Origin: Pardosa pseudoannulata
Lineage: Eukaryota; Arthropoda; Arachnida; Araneae; Lycosidae
Assembly (NCBI GenBank): GCA_032207245.1
Contig: CM063504.1
Span: 18,864,407 to 18,928,406 of the forward strand
Direction of reading: 5' to 3'
DNA length: 64,000 bases
Of the stretch, positions 11,811 through 23,340 are shown piece by piece. The notes beneath the pieces are model-generated. The model searched no databases. It saw only the letters and a program-made list of their open reading frames with translations, and was not told the DNA's origin. Numbering within the stretch: position 1 is the first letter of the stretch; every line of letters starts with the position of its first letter. A program made the translations under genes and the position numbers.

Positions 11811-11992
11811 AGTTTGGTTTGGTTTGGAGTGCTACGGTCTACTTTTAGCAACACGAGGGCAAATGAGACCGGGACCTACAGCTTAAAGCCGATTCCGAAA
11901 GGCTACGAACATCCATGCCTCTGTGGGGTCCGAACCCACGAACTCTGGTACTGAAGTATAGCACTCTAACCAATCGTCCATCGCTCGGCTGT
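11811..11992 (-). mobile_element. SINE-A, full-length copy (minus strand)
   Basis: On the plus strand it starts with the complement of the CCAAA tail (TTTGGTTTGGTTTGGAG). It continues through the conserved body and a B-box complement with one change (GGGGTCCGAACCC), and ends at a decayed A-box. Flanking AGGTTTGGGT and GGGTTTGGGT may be a target duplication, though they resemble the tail itself. The small minus-strand frame here is a SINE translation, not a gene. Confidence 0.9.
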
Positions 11993-14065
11993 TGGGTTTG
12001 GGTAAATTAATATTTTGGATAGTTCTTAATATTTTTTTTAAGTTTGTCAGTTTTCTGCTTAAAAGATAAGAAACATAAATAAATTTAGACATTGCTTATC
12101 AAACAAAAAAGATATCATTTCAGTAAATTAGAAAAAAAAATCCAAAAAAAATTGACTCAATGCTTATCTATTTTTATATTTTGTCAATAACAGTCATCGA
12201 TGACAACTGCAATAGCTATGAATTCGCGCTAATACCCATAACAATTTTTCAAGCTACTTTTGCAAGGGACTGATTTTGGGATTTTACTGTAAAAAAGAAA
12301 TCTTTTTTCATCTGTATGAGGGGGGGGGAAACCTCACTAATTCAGTCATCTTCAGTGGAGGATTCTTTTAAGACAAATAAGGCATTATTGTATTCTGACA
12401 AATCCTGCAAGTGACTAGGAGCTTTTATTTTTGTCTACGGATTCGTCTAGGTTTATGACTCAGATGGACATGACAATCAATCACCTCTTTGTCCAAAAGT
12501 GATTGCCAACTGTTTTTAAATATACTTCATTGTTTATCAATTTTCAGTAAAGAAAAACAAAGCGGGCCTTCAGCTGCTGTAGTTTTTGTTACTTTACAGA
12601 CTGCTTCTTCAAACTTCAATATCCTAGCGCCAGAAATTCAGTGAAATATGAATCATATGCTTAACACCTATGCTCAATTTATATTCTTTGAAAATATTCT
12701 GTGGTTGTAAATGACAGCTCTGAGTCACAACATTAAACTTGTGATGGGATATTTTTCCATGTTTATGATTTGTTTCTAATTTCAAAAATCTTTAAGGTGG
12801 CGAGAATATTGGTTTGACTTCTTTTATGCCAATATAACAATCAAACTCTCAACACCATTTTTGCAGTTGAATGACCTTAAAACATATAAACTAATTTACT
12901 TCGAATGATTCATTCCTTAAAATAAAAGATTTGAATAATATTGTTTTCAGACCAACTTGTGTAACAAAAAACGACTATAAATAATAAGACCTTTCTTTTC
13001 TAACCAAATATAAAATAAACAAGAAGTAATTGGACTGATGTTTTCACTCACTTAAAAAATGTTTTTACCTCCGTTCCAACCAGGCGAGGTGAACCATATC
13101 GCATATATCTTGTAATCATAGACTGTATTCAATAATCCTTTTTAGATTTCTGTGTTGATTACATATGTTTGGTTAATATCATGCACTGAGTAAAAGAAAA
13201 AAATGTTAAACCTTGTGTATAAAATCGAGAAAAAACCCATTCGTCTATAAAATCATCTTTCGAAAGAAAAAACTTCTATTTATTCTATTTCTATTATATT
13301 CTATTTATAAATATTTGCTTAAAAAATCACGAATAAAAATGCATCCCATGATATGGTATTGGCAGTAAATCCATTTTAATATGTCAACCTAAAATTCTTG
13401 CTTAACTGTTATTATAAATTGAAGATTATTTCATTTATTGATTAAATTTGTATACATATCTTTACTAAAACCATTAATATCTTGTTCGCATGACAAAGTG
13501 AATGCATGAATGCACTTCCAAACCACTCGTTTAAAATGGAGTTTAAAAACATAAATTAGTCAAGTAGTTGCTTATGACTAAGTGAAAAGTACAAATTTAC
13601 TCTTACTATAAATATTTTTAGAACTATTTACAGTTTAATATACAATTATAATAGGGTGATATGTATTTTAAGAAAACAAGAAAGATTACATAGTTGATGT
13701 ATCTATAATATTGGGCGAATATGTGTTGTAATTGACTTATAAGGCTTATTTTTATATACAGAAGTTCGATGATCTAAAGATTTTCCTGCGGTTTGGATTA
13801 TTTCCAAGGATTGATTAATTCAGCTTGCAAAAATAAATGCCAAATATTACGTTGCACCTTAACACAATTATTAAATTATACAAAACTCAATGATATTGTG
13901 AAACAAAGTGTTGTGAGTAGGTTTGATGAGGCATCCTGCACACATAGACCCATTTTCAAAGGAATAATCATCAACAGCATTTTTTGAAATATCAGGATGA
14001 TAGAATAGTGAGCAATTTATTACGAAAAATCAGATATATCATACGCATAACTACATATACCCTCA
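11993..14065. other. No gene seen
   Basis: About 2 kb of AT-rich sequence. A G run lies at 12320-12328. No repeat family recognised elsewhere in the window occurs here. Confidence 0.5.

Positions 14066-14111
<46 letters not shown>
14066..14111. repeat. (TA)n microsatellite at the head of a SINE-C element
   Basis: TA array with one phase slip, directly abutting the first bases of the SINE-C copy. The same arrangement recurs at about 45 kb, so the array seems to belong to the element or its insertion preference. Confidence 0.9.
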
Positions 14112-14580
14112 GTTCTTCTGTCCTTGTTTTTGTAATAGAACTACACCTAAACGGCTCGATTGATTTTGATGAAATTTTGGGTATGTAATTAAGTTGATTC
14201 GAGAAATATTTAGTTCACAATTTGATCCGATAGAAAATGTTTTTTAAATTAAAAACCCAGAATTGCGCGCTTATTGATATTATTATAATGTCCCTTGAAA
14301 CCATTCTTTGCCGACGTATCTGTGGCGCAGTGGTTCGGTGCAACGGACTCAGTACGAGAAGTCCAAGGATCAAATCCCCTTACAGGCTATGTGGAAATTT
14401 TAATTTAATCTAATTACGTTTGTGAAAACTTTACGCGTAGTGGCTTTAATACTTTTAAAATATTTTTCCTTTACTTTTCCATCAAAATGGTCTAATTTGT
14501 AGTTTATTTAAAAACATTTTACAAATTTTGAATTTACAGCGTTAAAACAGAACAATGTCTGTATATATAATACGTTTGTA
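14112..14580 (+). mobile_element. SINE-C, internal-tRNA repeat, copy 1
   Basis: It aligns over its whole length with the reverse complement of 45049-45510. The head is TTGTAATAGAACTACACCTA followed by CGGCTCGATTGATTTTGATG and AAATTTTGGG. At about 14303-14392 there is a tRNA-like unit (TGGCGCAGTGG as A-box, GGATCAAATCC as B-box). The tail contains TTACTTTTCCATCAAAATGG and TGAATTTACAGCGTTAAAAC. Having the RNA polymerase III boxes about 190 bp in from the edge is unusual for a SINE. It may be a composite of a tRNA-SINE and another repeat. Confidence 0.75.
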
Positions 14581-15917
14581 ATGATTTTGTTTTCACATAA
14601 AATTAAAAATAACTTTTTTATACTTATCGTGTATATACGTATAGATCTACGTAATGTATGCAAAAGAATAAAAAGGAGGAATGCTATAATAAAAAAATAT
14701 ACACGTATATATGTACTTAAAGTATAATTACAGGGGCATGCAATATTCATCTTTAACACCCCCTCCTCCGAAAACAAACTTTCCCAATCGTCCTGTCAGA
14801 AAAGTGACTTAAAAAATAACTTAATTTTAAATAAAAACAAATTATTCTATATTTTTACTACCATAACATTAAGGCGTGCTATTTAACTGAATTAAGAGAA
14901 CAAAAACTTTTTTTTAAATTGTACATTTTTAAACCTTAAGTACAGGTTGTAGAACTACTACAAATCACTCTCAAGAATAAATTACAAAACGCTTATAAAA
15001 CTCTGCGAAATAAAAAAAATCTGCATTAAATGCAAATCTTGGTGAATTGTGAAAATTTACAACATGCCATTAGGTTTACATGCATTTTTTTTAGCTTAAA
15101 GAATTTTCACTTTTTTTTTACGCACTGACAATCAATTTCTTGAAATGTCGTGTTGCCACCAAAAAAAGGAAAAAGCAGTCTGAAAAACAGAAATTCGAGA
15201 ATGATATAATTAAATTAATGAGCCTGGTTGAAAAACCTTTCAAGATTCCCCTCTAAATGTGAACCATTAAGATGCAGTTTAGCATTATTAGTAATGAACT
15301 TGTTTAATTACTTTTATTTGATTTAATCTACCTTTTATCCAACTTAAATTTATGAATATCTGCTTGAAATTCCAGTAATCTCCTCTAAATCTTTATGAAA
15401 AGAGCAAGCATTTAAAGGCAAATGCTTTGAATTTTTGCTCCATTTAAAAGTCTTATCTTAAATGCGAGATATTTTAATCAAATAGTTGAAACATATTAAA
15501 TTCGTAAGCAACTTCATCACAGAAAATAGTCTATTGTGTTGCACATCGTTTCTATTTAATCCTTACCCGTGTTTAAAACTGTGAAGAAAATAATTCATTG
15601 AATTTGAAAGGAAAGTATTTAATTGTGTTAGACTTTGTAAACGTTTTAGTTGATTATTTAAATGATGGAATTCATTTCTTTAAAATATTCAATGGTGAAG
15701 CTTTTATCTCAAATCTAAGTAACTTAAAGCCGATGTTGAATTAAATAAGCAAAATTAGATTTAATTTCATAGATTTAATATTCGGAATTAGATCGGAAGT
15801 TTGCATGCGAAATGCAAATTATGGAAATTTCTAAAACATTTAATTATACAATAGGAATATGAAATTTAGAAGGATTTCTATTTCGGAAATGGGTTTTGAT
15901 ACAATAGGACTTTATAT
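14581..15917. other. No gene seen
   Basis: AT-rich. The short minus-strand frame near 14.5-14.8 kb overlaps the SINE-C tail and is not credible as a gene. The last few hundred bases have a mildly repetitive character leading into the next tandem array. Confidence 0.5.
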
Positions 15918-16565
15918 ACATTACCCTTAGAAGGATTTCTATCTACAAAAATAAGTTATGGGTGTTTTGTACTGCAGATGATTGGGTGGACTTTAAAAGC
16001 GCTCTTTTCTTTTAAAATGATTTCTCTGAAAATTGACTACGTTATTCTTTTATTATAAACCACATTACCCTTAAAATATTTTATCTATCTACAAAAATAA
16101 GTTATTGCGAGATCTGTTTTGTACTGCCGTAGATGATTAAGTCGATAGTGGACCTTTAGAGCAAGCATTTTCTTTTAAATTAATTTTCTTGAAAATTGAC
16201 TACGTTATTAGTAGTATTACTATAAACCACATTACCCTAAAAAGATTTTATATATCTACATAAATAAGATATTAAGAGATCTGTTTTGTACTACCTTGGA
16301 TGATTAAGTCGATAGTGGACCTTTAGAGCAAGCTTTTTTTTCTTTTAAATTAATTTTCTTGAAAATTGACTACATTATTAGTAGTATTACTATAAACCAC
16401 ATTACCCTTAAAACATTTTATATATCTACATAAATAAGATATTAAGATATCTGTTTGGTACTACCTTGGATGATTAAGTCGACAGTGGACCTTTAGAGCA
16501 AACTTTTTTCTTTTAAATGAATTTCCTTAAAGATTGATTATGTTATTAGTACTATTGATATATAA
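15918..16565. repeat. Four-unit tandem array, ~165-bp unit
   Basis: Units begin with a CACATTACCCTTA block near 15918, 16061, 16228 and 16398. They carry ATCTACAAAAATAAG, TCTGTTTTGTACTGC, GATGATTAAGTCGATAGTGG and GAAAATTGACTACGTTATTA. The first unit is the most diverged; units 2-4 are close. Confidence 0.92.
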
Positions 16566-17550
16566 ATATTTTAAAAATTTGAAGGCAAAATATTAATTAG
16601 TTTTGAAATTATTAATTATTGTTTCATAATTAGCTTAATTAAAAATGCTCCAGGTTCATCAGTTTTGCCTAAAATATTATGAAAAAAATTTTTAAGTACA
16701 CCTTATAGACTTTACCAAAAAATGTAGTTGTTTCCATAAACATTCATAGAAAATATAAAGAGAAAATAATAATTATGATAATGATAACCATATTTTGCAG
16801 AATAAACAGCTACAGCGGTTAATTAAAAAGTATAACTAACATATTATATGCTTCAAAACATACCCGTTTCAACTAGACTTTATTTTATAAACTCTAGCGT
16901 AAATAATACTGGAATTTCAGAGACAACGAACTATTTTCAATACGTTTGGAGTACTTTAAACATTTGTAATGGATAAAAATTTTACTTCTGAGTAAACAGC
17001 ATTTGAAGTTATTATTTCTATAAAACATAAAATATTAATTATTAAATACTATATAAGAGGTGAATATTACCTACCTTAGATATATTACATTGCACATTAA
17101 AAATTAAATAAGTGAAAACTGTAAAAAAATAATATTTTGACAAAACAAAATCAGTCGTTATTGAACCAGATACCTTGGTAATAACGCTTTGCTCAATAAT
17201 TGAATGCTGCTATTTATAACTTTTTAGATTTTTATAATTTCATACCAAGTTAAAAAACTATATGTAATAAATAATATTTAACTTATTTTAAATGAGTGTT
17301 TCCTCCCCACTCAAGTGGATTAAGTCTCTTCGGCACTTTTTTTTTATTCCGAATTATATTTAATTATACTTTTTATAGGCGAATTATATTTAAGCGAAGA
17401 GATATTTCATCCAATGTGAGAATTAATGCGTAATGTGAGTATACGTCAAATGGGAGAATGAACATTATGATTTGTAATGCGAGGGAAACTGCTTTTATAG
17501 CATTCTTCATTACTAATTGTTATATACAGATAAATGTTATAAATTTTAAA
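16566..17550. other. No gene seen
   Basis: AT-rich, no coding frame. Two GCGAATTATATTTAA-like motifs near 17345 and 17380 form a small local repeat. Confidence 0.5.
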
Positions 17551-17837
17551 ATGGGAGCATCATATAAGAGGCAAACATTATTCCTTAAGATGGAACAACA
17601 CACACACACAAAATATAAAATAAAATAAAAGTGGGTTCTTATAATTAAGATGCAGGGACTCACAGGGTTGGCCTGCCACCTCCAAAGATATCGTTTGTGA
17701 ACTTAGAGCACACTGTGATCATGGACCTATCTTACGTACTCCAGTGGCCATTAATGAATAATGCAGATCTTTGGCCACCTCGAACTCACAACCGTTCGGT
17801 TATGGGATTCTTTTGCCGACTGAATTACTGTGACTGT
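17551..17837 (-). mobile_element. SINE-B copy (minus strand)
   Basis: In plus-strand order it starts ATGGGAGCATCATATAAGAG, passes through the conserved GGGTTGGCCTGCCACCTCCA and TATCGTTTGTGAACTTAGAG, then CCAGTGGCCATTAATGAATA. It ends at a tRNA-like head in reverse (ACTCACAACCGT ... TTGCCGACTGAATTAC). A CA dinucleotide run and an A-rich insertion interrupt it near 17589-17630. The small frames on both strands here are translations of this repeat. Confidence 0.8.
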
Positions 17838-18694
17838 AATAATAAACATAATCACATACGTAAAATATGCTCTATGGGTTATGATACTAATAAACGAGTT
17901 TGAGGTAAATTGCAAAATATAAAAACGGTACGGTAAAATGCAAAATGTATGGCAAATATTTACTGATAAATTAAATTTTTTTACGTACAACTCACCTCCT
18001 CCGATAACTCGTTAGATTATTTTCAACAGCTAGATTGTTTTAAATCAAAAATTTAGTTCTTATTTGATGCTAAAACTTTAACAAATTAATATTTTTACGA
18101 ACATATTTTTTAAAAAACGGTTAAGTTTTAAATATTATAAATTGCATTATTTATTTACATGACTATGTTTCAATTATAGTATTTTTTAAATTTTCATTAT
18201 TATTTTAAACCTATTAATAAATATGTTTTATTATTGGATATTTTGGAAATATTTACATATTTACATTTTATTCGTGTAACTATTCAGTATCTCTTCTGTG
18301 AAATAGGAGAAAACAATTATTATATGAATTCTGTATCTGTTGCTTACTTATGTTATTTTTCGGGGAGAGAAAATAATCAGTAACTAGTAAATCAATATTC
18401 AGAGCTTTATTTACCGAATTATCGGTAATTACAAAGATCGGTTAATATACAAGCTCTAGTACGTACATCGTGCTACTAGTTTTAATTACTTGCATTTTTA
18501 CTGCAGTAAGTGACATCCTTTATGATTTACTAACACTGAAATTATTTTTGCACATTAAAATGTTTTACTTATTACAAAACTTGAAACATATTAATGGTTG
18601 TAATCATAAAATTATTCGAGTGTTTAGAAGAACAACGTTTAATAAAACCATAAAATGATATAAATAGACACTTATCGTGGAGTGTAATATGCTT
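17838..18694. other. No gene seen
   Basis: AT-rich. A palindromic ACCGAATTATCGGT lies near 18412. No other structure recognised. Confidence 0.5.
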
Positions 18695-18710
18695 TCAATA
18701 CAAGTTGATA

Positions 18711-18759
18711 AGCCCTCGTGTTGCAAAAAGTAGATCGTAGCACACCAAAACCAAACCAA
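18711..18759 (+). mobile_element. SINE-A, 49-bp 5'-truncated copy with 16-bp target duplication
   Basis: Only the extreme 3' end of SINE-A is present, from AGCCCTCGTGTTGCAAAAAG to the CCAAAACCAAACCAA tail. It is bracketed by TCAATACAAGTTGATA (18695-18710) and TCAATACAAATTGATA (18760-18775), a 16-bp target duplication with one mismatch. This is the hallmark of target-primed reverse transcription by a LINE enzyme that stopped early. Confidence 0.93.
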
Positions 18760-18775
18760 TCAATACAAATTGATA

Positions 18776-20736
18776 AATTAAAACCACTTTTAAAATAATT
18801 GCTATGTTTGACACAAGCTTGTATTTTTATAAAACTTCTCTCTCATTTGAAAGTGTGAAAAGAAAAATAATTGTTCACATAAAAAAGAAAAGAAAAATAT
18901 TATGCAAAGGTTATGGAATTAAAACATGACTTTCTCCCTTAAAATTAGTTTCTTTACTCTCTGAAAGCCCCTAGGTATATGTCAATCGCTTACATATTCA
19001 TTTGTATTATAATTATATAGATTGTTGCGTAATGATTTCTCAAAATTTATAAGACCTCTAATTGTGGTATAACTCAATTAGTAAAAATTAAAATGACAGC
19101 TTATTGTATGACATATAACAATATTCCAGGAGAGTTAAAGACATAACAATGTTTACTGAGAAACATTCTTCATTGTGGACATTATTCCATGTACATTGAA
19201 TTGCATATTGGAAAAAACACAGTAGATAATATAAAAAACTTTAAAAATGAGTTAATGTGGAGTCTGACGAGCAATTTCTAAGGATATAGAGCAAATGAGT
19301 AGGTAGCATTCGACGAATGTAATTCTTTCCCAGAACTGCAACTGGTATCTTTATTTATCTTGATAAGATAAAAAAAAGTATATTTTTCTTTACTCTTGGA
19401 GCGGTGAAAGCCTCAAAATTCTGGCACGGTATCAAAGTTTAATGAACAGAGCTGTAATTACTCGAAATATTTATTTCAATTTACATTGAGAATGCATTTC
19501 AAGTTAAAAATACAGCTATTAAGGCAGTTTACATTTTTTGAATTAAAATTCCATCTTCTCGAGAGATTTTTCTGTGATTTTTTATCTCTCTATATATATT
19601 TTTAATTTTGACTAATTTAAAGAATACTTTAATTATATACCCTAACTGAGACATTGCAAAATGTAACTAATTTGAAATCCCATGAACAGTAGTAAGTTCC
19701 ATAAATATTCTATTTACTAAAGCCAACAGTGAGCATCAAATAAAAACTGGTTCCAAACATCCTTTCATGGTTTATTCAGCTATCATCGGAATGGATAAAA
19801 AAAATTTATCTACAAGTTGGTTACAAATAAGATCCTTTACTTACATGAAAATAACATACTATCTCTAGTATAGAAAAAGAATTGAAACTAAACATATCTT
19901 GCTATAAAATTCTATTTACGTGTGTAGATTTATATATTTATAAATCTATCTGAAAGAAAAATTATTTTCCCACTCATATTATTTATTTATCAAAGAATTC
20001 TACTATCAGTTCAACAAGTATTGAATCCCATATCTTTTCTAAGTTCTCCCCATATTAGTATTTTCAGTTAATTTTTTTTTTATTTTTGTACTGAAACTTC
20101 TATTTAATGTATTTCATTTCAAAAAAAGAATATTTTTGACGGAGTGGTGTTCTTGATGTAAAATAATCTGGATTTTACATCTAAATACAAGTATAAATGT
20201 GTCAGTGTATGGAACATTCGATCATTCTAGGTATGACGTGTGTTCATATACGCTATAAACTTTTCAATGACAGGCATGCATCAACTTATTTAGCATGCAA
20301 GTGTTCGTTCATTTCACAACGGTGACTGCAAATACGTCACGAATATTTATGTCCTGCTGATCCAGTCACATTCAACAATCTCTCTGGCACTCACTTAGAG
20401 TACTTCAAACAATGTTAAGCAATCTTTTAACCTCTTGTTCTTACCAGACTCATCATTCAGAAACGAAGCCTAATGTTCTATTTTAGTACATTGCCGTTTA
20501 TAGCTTTAGACTAGACAAAGGGTTGTGTTTGAATAAATCTAAATCTGCATAATGAACATATAATTTCCTCAGTGATTCATCTTTAGAAACATTAAAGAGT
20601 GAATATTTAAGAAATGTATGGGTTTGAAATTTTAAAGATATAAAATCAAATGTCCGTGATAAATTGCTTTCGTCTTTTTTTATTGTTAGTGAAAACAGTA
20701 GATGTTGACAAGTCATTTTCGCAATGTTTTATCATC
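18776..20736. other. No gene seen
   Basis: About 2 kb, AT-rich, with no recognised repeat. The segment 20200-20400 is of more mixed composition (TCACAACGGTGACTGC, TGATCCAGTCACATTC) but gives no convincing exon. Confidence 0.5.
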
Positions 20737-20744
20737 GTTTATAT

Positions 20745-21238
20745 CAGGTATGGGCAAACTACGGCCCTCGGGCCAATTCCGGCCCGCCGAAAGGTTTTAT
20801 CCAACCCTCGGATATAATTTTAAGTTGTCGGTTCGAGGCAAATTAAAAGAAATATATATTATATATCCATCTCCTTTTCTACTTTGCTTAAATATTGTAT
20901 CTCAAATTTATTATCCCAGTCCCAGAAGATCAGCGGTATATTTGCTTTTTATATATGAACAAGTGTTTTCAACTTTGAACCTTAGAAAGAATAATTTCAG
21001 AAGTAGATTGACAGATGAGCATTTAGCATCGTTCCTTAAAATCAGTAATCTCACTTCGAAATTCAGTATAAGGAACTTTTAGAAGTGAAATCTCAATTTC
21101 ATTCATCTCATTAACGTATTTAAATCATTAGGTACTAGTATATTGTTTTTAAAATTTTAGATAAATTTATCTTGGCCCGCCAAACTTATTTTTTTTTTCG
21201 ATTTTTGGCCCTCGGCCGAAAAAGTTTGTCCACCCCTG
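20745..21238 (+). mobile_element. Non-autonomous hAT element, 494 bp (copy 1)
   Basis: The ends form an inverted repeat: CAGGTATGGGCAAACTACGG on the left and CAGGGGTGGACAAACTTTTT as the reverse complement of the right, each running into a GGGCC-containing stretch. Both flanks read GTTTATAT (20737-20744 and 21239-21246), a perfect 8-bp target duplication as expected for hAT. The interior retains only the 3' end of the transposase in plus orientation. It belongs to the same deletion-derivative family as 61668-62158. The terminus type and the retained peptide resemble hAT elements related to GTF2IRD2/ZBED5-like domesticated genes. Confidence 0.93.
20930..21082 (+). pseudogene. hAT transposase C-terminal fragment
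   Basis: The frame contains YEQVFSTLNLRKNNFRSRLT followed by DEHLASFLKIS. This is the hAT C-terminal dimerisation-domain motif (CEQ.FS...K...RSRLTDEHL). The normally conserved Cys before Glu-Gln is replaced by Tyr. Upstream residues in the open frame (from 20702) are TIR and flanking sequence, so the start codon has no meaning. The rest of the transposase is absent. Confidence 0.85.
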
Positions 21239-21246
21239 GTTTATAT

Positions 21247-22249
21247 TATCTATACGTTTTAAGTTTGATACAGCAAAGTTTTCAGGTATGCAAGGTAAAC
21301 TTTTTTCTAAGCAGACATAATTTCTTGTTATATTATACTGAAAGTTTTTTTTAGTATAGATTCTCAATGAGTCATGGAATAATTTGTAACACATATCATG
21401 GTATTTTTTTCGTTCCCTTTTTTCTTATTGGAAGCTAATTTCGATACAAGATATGTTCATCGTTGCACTCTTGAGGGCCATTGGGTCAGTATACGCGAAG
21501 CCCAAGTGAATTACACGAATAAGTCTACTGACTGTCAAGCGGTGATCATCAATCATTTGCAGCACGCGATTCGTTGCCACGTAATTGTGCTGTAATAAAT
21601 GGCCAAATGAGCTCCTAATGGATTTCCAGACCTTCCTTCGCGAGTAAAGGTCACTTAGCAGGCACTGCGCTTTTTTTAGCATTTCTTATCAGATTTATAC
21701 CAGTTGAGAACTTTTTTTAACATCTTACTAAAGAACTGCGGTAGTCATTATATTAAATGATACAAACTTTCGCCCACTCATTTCTTTTTTCATAGTCAAG
21801 GATACAGCAACATTATGCATGCGTGTTGGCTATTTAGTGTGTCATGATGGTGTAATGTATTATGAGACCTATAACAAAATAAGAACTGTTCTATAACAGA
21901 TTGAAGCAGACAAAATATTGGCATTTAAATTAGCAACTACGATTATTTTTTTTTTATATAAACATCAGACTTTAGGTCCTTTGCCAACTACCCTCAGTTC
22001 AATGTTATTGCAATTCTTATTCGTTAAAATTATTACAATTATTTTGTTTTACATCGTTTTAAATACCTGTTCGACTTGAAATGTATCGACTTATTTTAGA
22101 AGAAACCTTATTTTTTTCTTAGAAAGTTTTAAGCTCGTACTATTTTTAATCACTTATATTATTGTACATTCCAGCTACACATTGATATCGTCAACATTGA
22201 TAAAGGTTATATCAGTGTGAGTTGCTTCTTGTTTATAAAATGACTTCAT
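21247..22249. other. No gene recognised; mixed-composition patch at 21425-21690
   Basis: Most is AT-rich. The patch at about 21425-21690 is much less AT-rich and open on both strands (65 and 85 codons). Neither translation resembles a family I know. It could be a short exon, a conserved non-coding element, or an old repeat not otherwise represented here. Confidence 0.4.
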
Positions 22250-22302
22250 TAGACCTCGTGTTGGAAAAAAGAGACCGTAACGCCATATCAAAACTAGATT
22301 AA
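22250..22302 (+). mobile_element. SINE-A, 5'-truncated fragment
   Basis: It carries only the 3' module, starting at TTAGACCTCGTGTTGGAAAA and continuing through GAGACCGTAACGCC. The tail is rearranged: AAAACTAGATTA occurs twice at 22288-22320. The start point is nearly the same as that of the 18711 copy. No target duplication found. Confidence 0.7.
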
Positions 22303-22461
22303 ACCTTACCAAAACTAGATTATATACATGAGTGTATCGCTTTTTATTTTATTTATTTATTTTTGCTTTATTATTGAGAAAATATTGGTATGAGTAACAT
22401 CGATATTGTTAAATTTTCGATGTATTTTTTTAAAAGCTAAATCATGGGTAATATCAGTCTG

Positions 22462-23340
22462 TTAACACATTGTGTGCGGGTACATTTCGCAGCGGAATTG
22501 TACCGGGGGCGGGCGTTTTGCGCGTAAATTTAGTTATTCAGTTAAATCTCAATAGATCGAAAATTATTTAATTTCTTAACCAACTTTTCGTATTTTATAT
22601 TGAAATATATAAACAAATATATAAATAGAAATCCATAAATAATAACCATAAGATTTTTGTAAACAAAAAATATATTTTTTAATGATTAAATTTTTAATAG
22701 TATCGTAAATAGGAAAAATCAAATAGAAATAGTAGTATATAGTTCTAATTGTTTTGGAATTATGTTATATATGAACATTTTATATTAAAAAAATGGAAAG
22801 AACAATCATAAAACTATTAATGGTGTGGTAACGTTCAAAGCATTTTCCTCTATGAAGAGGTACACGGCAAAACTTGCATATGTAAGATGTTTCACTCCGC
22901 ACTTTTTTCACAGCACACGCACGACATTGTCTTTGCGGCTTTTTCTTCTTCACAGTAGTAATAATTTTCTCTAAAATATGTTTCCTCATATCCAATGGTA
23001 ATCTTCCAAAATAGTCATATTTATGTGCCCTTTGTGTGCTAGATATGGGCGGCCCTGGATCTGGAACGTTGGTTTCAGGTTATTGATGAGTTACTCATTC
23101 CAATATGAAATCATATAAACATTTTTATATTTAATTTTTTTTTTGTCTTTATGGAGTTGTCTAAATTTTTCCAGAATCTATGTGGTAGACAAGAACATTC
23201 GGCTTCTTTTCCTGTATATACCGTTATTTTTGTACCCACAAACAAACCATGTTACACTAACCCGTACTAGTACGTGACCCGCGCTCAAGTATCAAACGTC
23301 AGAAAAAGTACTAGGACGTGTACTTCACACAATGAGTTAA
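22462..23340 (-). mobile_element. piggyBac-type element keeping only the C-terminus
   Basis: Bounded by TTAA at 22462-22465 and 23337-23340. The ends match as an inverted repeat: TTAACACATTGTGTGCGGGT on the left, and TTAACTCATTGTGTGAAGTA as the reverse complement of the right. The transposase remnant runs on the minus strand with its C-terminus near the left end. The remaining ~330 bp at the right shows no conserved domain, so most of the coding region is deleted. Termini and C-terminal sequence differ from the element at 5671, so it is a separate family. Confidence 0.85.
22780..22995 (-). pseudogene. piggyBac transposase C-terminal Cys-rich domain
   Basis: The frame includes CRACAVKKVRSETSYICKFC and then VPLHRGKCFERYHT, close to the piggyBac C-terminal zinc-binding consensus with all expected Cys and His positions visible. 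It ends in a natural-looking stop after a short hydrophobic tail. The ATG at 22995 is internal to the lost full-length protein. Unlike the 5671 copy, this domain has no in-frame stop, so it decayed less or later. Confidence 0.85.
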
